64,000 nucleotides of DNA from the NCBI GenBank assembly GCA_902589825.1, contig CACIUL010000006.1, forward strand, positions 34,640 to 98,639, read 5' to 3'. Of this stretch, positions 60,258-64,000 are shown piece by piece. The notes beneath the pieces are model-generated. The model saw nothing but the letters and a program-made list of their open reading frames with translations. It had not been told where the DNA came from and made no database searches. Position 1 is the stretch's first letter; every line of letters starts with the position of its first letter. The translations under genes were made by a program, and so were the position numbers. Source of the stretch: an uncultured Verrucomicrobiota bacterium. GTDB taxonomy: Bacteria; Verrucomicrobiota; Verrucomicrobiia; Verrucomicrobiales; DEV007.

Positions 60258-61661
60258 TTATAGAATTCTCTTAAGCTGAATGGAATCCTGGGCGAACTCC
60301 TCACCGAGCACATCACTGAGGACGACAACAGAGTCGCCGGAATCCACAAGCTTTCGCCCCTTCAAATCATCAAGTGCCTCCGATACAATGGATTCAGGAG
60401 TCCCTGAAAAAGCCGAGAGGAATGCCGTCACTCCACGACTGAGGCACAAGTGCCGAATCACCTGTTCATCTGCAGTAAACGCATATACCGAGGCGGACTC
60501 GGGTCGAAGATTGGCGACATAATCAGCCATGACTCCGCGCTTGGTGAATACCGCAATCACGCACCCGGGGATAGAGTCTGCAAGCGCCACGGCCGCCTTC
60601 ACCGTCTTCTGCTTATGCGACTTGATATCCGCATGCTTTGCAAACCCCGCTCCTCCGACTTCATTCCTGGCGGTTATCCTGTCCAGTATCTCAATGCACT
60701 TGACTGGATGATTGCCAACACTGGTCTCTCCACTGAGCATCACGGCGTCAGCCTGCTCATATACCGCATTGGCAACGTCACTGACCTCAGCCCTCGTCGG
60801 GAGAGGATTTTCAATCATTGATTCAAGCATGTGCGTTGCAACAATCACCCTCCTTCCCAGCTTAATGGATTTCTGAACTATCCTCCGCTGAACCAGCGGC
60901 AACTCCTCCACATGAACCTCGATCCCAAGGTCGCCCCTGGCAACCATCACGGCATCAGAGGCAACGATGATCTCATCCAGGTTGCGCATTGCCTCCTGGT
61001 CCTCAATCTTTGCAACCACCTGTGCCGTTGATCCTGCTGACTTCAGCAGGTCTCTAAGCTCTTCAATATGCGCCGCCTCCCTTGCAAAACTCAAGGCGAC
61101 AAAATCGGCCTCAACCTCAAAAGCCAACTGCACACATTTTTTATCGGCATTTGTAAGGCCGGGGAGCCTGACATACACGCCTGGCAGGTTGATATGCCGC
61201 CTGGAGCCTATTCGTCCGGGGGTAACAACCTCACAGACAAGTTTGTTCCCATCCTTTTTGCCAACGACCTTTAACTGGATGACCCCGTTATCAACCATGA
61301 CCGGATCCCCCACGCTAAGGTCATCAACCAAGCCTGCGTAATTGACATAAATGGAACCTTCCCCTGCCTCCTGGGGGTTGCCCGTCACCAACTCCACGGT
61401 TGCGCCCTCATTAAGCTCAAGGGGTTGGTCCAGGTCGCCGGTCCTGATAGAAGGCCCCTGCAAATCAAGCAGAATAGCGACAGCCTTCCCTGTTTCCCTG
61501 GATGAATCCCGGATCACGGTAACCACTTCCCTCACCCAATCATGCTTGGCATGGGTCATGTTCAGCCGGAAAATATTCACTCCGGCACTCAGCATGCGGG
61601 CAATCACCTCGCTTGAATCGGTGGCAGGCCCCAGCGTTGCAATAATCTTTGTTCTCCTCAT
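60258..61661 (-). CDS. pyk: Pyruvate kinase
   Basis: Pyruvate kinase transfers phosphate from PEP to ADP in the last step of glycolysis. The 467-residue protein shows TKIIATLGPATDSSEVI, FRLNMTHAKHDW, LDLQGPSIRTGDL, the catalytic region KIEDQEAMRNLDEI with the Lys, VMVARGDLGIE and the ATHMLESMIENPLPTRAEVSDVANAVYEQADAVMLSGETSVGNHPV block (given in parts). The C-terminal domain is shortened relative to E. coli. A CehA/McbA-like gene lies 21 bp upstream and may be cotranscribed. Confidence 0.96.
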   Translation of the reverse strand: MRRTKIIATLGPATDSSEVIARMLSAGVNIFRLNMTHAKHDWVREVVTVIRDSSRETGKAVAILLDLQGPSIRTGDLDQPLELNEGATVELVTGNPQEAGEGSIYVNYAGLVDDLSVGDPVMVDNGVIQLKVVGKKDGNKLVCEVVTPGRIGSRRHINLPGVYVRLPGLTNADKKCVQLAFEVEADFVALSFAREAAHIEELRDLLKSAGSTAQVVAKIEDQEAMRNLDEIIVASDAVMVARGDLGIEVHVEELPLVQRRIVQKSIKLGRRVIVATHMLESMIENPLPTRAEVSDVANAVYEQADAVMLSGETSVGNHPVKCIEILDRITARNEVGGAGFAKHADIKSHKQKTVKAAVALADSIPGCVIAVFTKRGVMADYVANLRPESASVYAFTADEQVIRHLCLSRGVTAFLSAFSGTPESIVSEALDDLKGRKLVDSGDSVVVLSDVLGEEFAQDSIQLKRIL

Positions 61662-61682
61662 GAAATGATTGATATCAACAAG

Positions 61683-63887
61683 TCACTCAACCCGGCTCTC
61701 CTCAAGCCGCTTGCGATAAGCCTCGCGTGCATGGGCATAGGCAGCAAGGGCATCTTCCATTTCGCCCGCGGCAATAAACCGTTGCTTTTGTTTCCAGCAT
61801 TGGTCAACAGAATCAAGACACCATTTCGCACTGCGCCTTGATGCCCTCACGGGAGCTCCTTCGACAATAACCCAGACAGGATTGGTATGGGATGAGCCAA
61901 ATATCCGAGCCGCGACCCATGAGCTGCGATCAACCTTGAGGGAAAACTCCATACGCCTTGTTTTCCCATCGGCACGCACCCGTTTACGCTCAACAGGCAA
62001 CCCGTTAACGAGCAGTTCCACGTCAACCTCACGGGAATCACCAACACGTGCACGCTCAATGTGCCAGTAAGGCTTATGGGTCAGAGGTCTCTGGGCAATG
62101 CTTCTGTCCGCTTCCTCGTCAAGAAGTGCCGCTACATCAAGGGTTACAGGAACAACACCCGCAGCGCCCAGTTTCACCTCACTGTTTTTCGTTCCGACTT
62201 CAACTCCTCCAACTGTAAAGTCCATGAGGTGGCTGCGCCCATCCCCGGTATAGTTCCGGCCCAGCCTTATCCCCTGACACCACTTGTTATAGGTAAGCTT
62301 CCCCTCAAGCTTGACGTAACTGCGACCAAGGCCCACACGCTCACCGTAGATGCATGGAAAGTCGGTCTCCCCGCTGATTCGGGTCCTGTAGCCGACGTTC
62401 AGTGTGTGATACCAGATATTCAGCTCCCAGTGGATCGGAGTGTCCACCGTGGAAATGAAATCAACGGCAGGAACGGGCTTCCCGTCGGGCCCGGGCACCA
62501 TATGTGTCACGTCCACAATGTATTCATTGGCACCTATCCCATCAAAAGGAGGAATCTCAAAATTAGGCAACTCATTGCTCTTGGTGGCAAGCCCCCAACC
62601 GGAATGAGCAGGACCAACGACGGCCCCCTGCTTCTTTGCCCACCGCAACGTATTCAGGCAAAGGGTCGGCCAGTGATCCTTTGATTTTCCTCCCGGGTAC
62701 ATCTGGTGCTTGAGGCGCAGCAGACAAAGGTGGCCTGACTGGTGTGATCCAAACCCGGAAACCTCGATGTCATAACGAAGAATGTAGGGGTAGCGGGAGA
62801 CCTTATCCTCTTTGCCGGTAAAAAATTGTTTCTGGTAATCAAAGCAGGGCCCCCAAGTCAGGTTAGAACCCACCTTAAGGTCCTCTCCAAGGCAATGCCG
62901 CATCATGTCAGGCGCATGGACTCCCTGCGTCGGGTTGCTGTAATGCGCACAACCTGCAGCATGAATATGGTGATCACCCGACCACCACCCACGGGCAGCA
63001 GGGTCAACCCAGCGCTCCAGCTTGAAGCGGACCTTGGCTGGAACTTTGCCGACGGTGATTCGACGCCGCTGGCCATAATACTCAGGCCCCCTGGTACAGG
63101 CCACGAGATACTCTCCGGGAGGCAACTTGATGAACTCGCCGGACGAGCGGTAAACCTGTGGATGAAAGTGGAAATCCGGGGCCAGGCGCTTCGCCTGAGA
63201 AGGGTAAACCCGCCCCGCCATGTCACGTATTTCAAATGCCGCCGTTGTGGGCTTATCGTTCTCGTCAGCAACCTCAAAGGTTAACTTCTGGGTGGGCAGG
63301 CAATTGAAATTTAACAATAACTCACTCCTGAAGCCGAGGTCCTGCGTCCCCTGTCCCACGTCGAACTGAATGATCGCCGCACGCCTGCCGGCATCGCGGG
63401 AATAAAGCTGAATAATGCGGTAATCCACAGAGGCTCCGCTCAATGTTGCCGCCAAAGGCCGCCCACGAAAAACCGCCAACTCAAGCCATCTATCAACAAC
63501 CTGCTTCTCAGGGGCATTGGCAAGGGGCAAAGCCTGCGGACTGCTTACGCTAAGGGGCGCCGTTACCCCGGCTTCATTGTTCACCTTGACCAGGAACGAA
63601 CTCCACCCGCCCTCGACAAGTTCACTTTCTGCCTTCCCCTTGGTTACCTTGACCCTAGACTCAGGGTTGATCGTCACTTCCATCAGGCAGAGCGGGTCCA
63701 GGATACGCTCTACTTTCTCAATAGAATCGGCCTGCTTTAATTGAACGGCCGCCCCTTCTGGCAGTGGGCGTCCAAGGACCTCAAGCGCCTCCGCAATCCT
63801 TTGCCCTCCCAGGAGCACGGCCTGGGTGTCATCAGCTGCCACAACGGGTCCAAGCAATAACGGAAGCAATATCAACCTAGCGAACAT
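61683..63887 (-). CDS. Secreted CehA/McbA family (PHP-like) metallohydrolase-domain protein
   Basis: 734 residues with a signal peptide (LLLPLLLGPVVAA region), N-terminal beta-rich domains, then the PHP-type motif GWWSGDHHIHAAGC, further metal-site candidates such as PAHSGWG, and a C-terminal helical tail (MEDALAAYAHAREAYRKRLEESR). CehA/McbA-like proteins are common in Verrucomicrobiota and Planctomycetota. The name comes from carbaryl hydrolases, but most members have unknown substrates; I infer only a metallohydrolase fold. The last 113 bases of the window (63888-64000) hold no gene I can see. Confidence 0.8.
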   Translation of the reverse strand: MFARLILLPLLLGPVVAADDTQAVLLGGQRIAEALEVLGRPLPEGAAVQLKQADSIEKVERILDPLCLMEVTINPESRVKVTKGKAESELVEGGWSSFLVKVNNEAGVTAPLSVSSPQALPLANAPEKQVVDRWLELAVFRGRPLAATLSGASVDYRIIQLYSRDAGRRAAIIQFDVGQGTQDLGFRSELLLNFNCLPTQKLTFEVADENDKPTTAAFEIRDMAGRVYPSQAKRLAPDFHFHPQVYRSSGEFIKLPPGEYLVACTRGPEYYGQRRRITVGKVPAKVRFKLERWVDPAARGWWSGDHHIHAAGCAHYSNPTQGVHAPDMMRHCLGEDLKVGSNLTWGPCFDYQKQFFTGKEDKVSRYPYILRYDIEVSGFGSHQSGHLCLLRLKHQMYPGGKSKDHWPTLCLNTLRWAKKQGAVVGPAHSGWGLATKSNELPNFEIPPFDGIGANEYIVDVTHMVPGPDGKPVPAVDFISTVDTPIHWELNIWYHTLNVGYRTRISGETDFPCIYGERVGLGRSYVKLEGKLTYNKWCQGIRLGRNYTGDGRSHLMDFTVGGVEVGTKNSEVKLGAAGVVPVTLDVAALLDEEADRSIAQRPLTHKPYWHIERARVGDSREVDVELLVNGLPVERKRVRADGKTRRMEFSLKVDRSSWVAARIFGSSHTNPVWVIVEGAPVRASRRSAKWCLDSVDQCWKQKQRFIAAGEMEDALAAYAHAREAYRKRLEESRVE

Positions 63888-64000
63888 GAGGGCACCCTAC
63901 ACCTCATCCACTGGATGATCACGCTGGAAAACACTCCCCTTTAACTATCCACATTGCGTTGAACAATTATGGACCCACCCACCATTTAACAATGGGCCTG

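Noticed and set aside
1..64000. Genome-wide UGA reassignment as an explanation for the in-frame TGA
   Set aside because: Many well-recognised genes here (for example rplM) end in TGA at the normal C-terminus, so UGA is a stop in general.
1..64000. tRNA, rRNA, CRISPR, insertion sequence or integrase
   Set aside because: I read the gaps on both strands and found no cloverleaf, repeat-spacer array or transposase motif; small RNAs cannot be excluded by eye.

Overview
The window looks like a chromosomal piece of a Verrucomicrobiota (PVC superphylum) bacterium. The signs are PVC-type dehydrogenases with HEAT repeats and a C-terminal CxxCH heme domain, ThuA and DUF1080-type domains, a DUF5069 protein, an SHD1-like periplasmic protein and many secreted TPR, HEAT or beta-sandwich proteins, mixed with single-copy housekeeping genes. 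No rRNA, tRNA, CRISPR array, transposase or phage gene was seen. Genes are densely packed on both strands.

Layout. 0-10 kb: housekeeping block with a 5'-truncated helical protein, pdxJ, purH, rplM-rpsI, a DUF1080/HEAT protein, a prepilin peptidase, thiG and rodA. 10-16 kb: a large isochorismatase-ThuA-PVC dehydrogenase-cytochrome fusion broken by a one-base frameshift at a run of eight G, then DUF5069 and LolA-like genes. 16-27.4 kb: a winged-helix/nuclease-like protein, a TPR protein, an RsmA-Nudix fusion, a CDP-alcohol phosphatidyltransferase, der, a secreted Ig-like protein, cinA, rsfS, a NagZ-like GH3 and a coiled-coil zinc-ribbon protein.

27.5-43.8 kb is one uninterrupted minus-strand run. 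It starts with a Rieske/cytochrome b6-like/diheme c complex and its System II cytochrome c maturation proteins (ResB/CcsA). A ThuA-PVC dehydrogenase and a partner cytochrome follow. It ends with an ebo-type operon (small protein, eboB, eboE, eboC, eboD), the cluster known from cyanobacteria, eustigmatophyte plastids and scattered bacteria. eboB carries a one-base frameshift.

43.9-51 kb: a Tat-exported TIM-barrel isomerase-like protein, an SGNH hydrolase, an SHD1-like protein, a complete ribose-type ABC importer and an SDR dehydrogenase, probably for sugar uptake and handling. 51.3-64 kb: a Ser/Thr kinase-TPR protein whose catalytic Asp is Asn (predicted pseudokinase), two overlapping secreted paralogues, a 1057-residue surface protein with three copies of one module, a lipoprotein thioredoxin, pyruvate kinase and a CehA/McbA-like protein.

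The strongest new signal is the lipoprotein thioredoxin at 59462-60172. Its frame is broken only by a TGA exactly where the first Cys of the redox CxxC should be, and a SECIS-like hairpin starts 19 nt after that TGA, with its apical loop 25 nt after it. It is a candidate selenoprotein with a UGGC active site.
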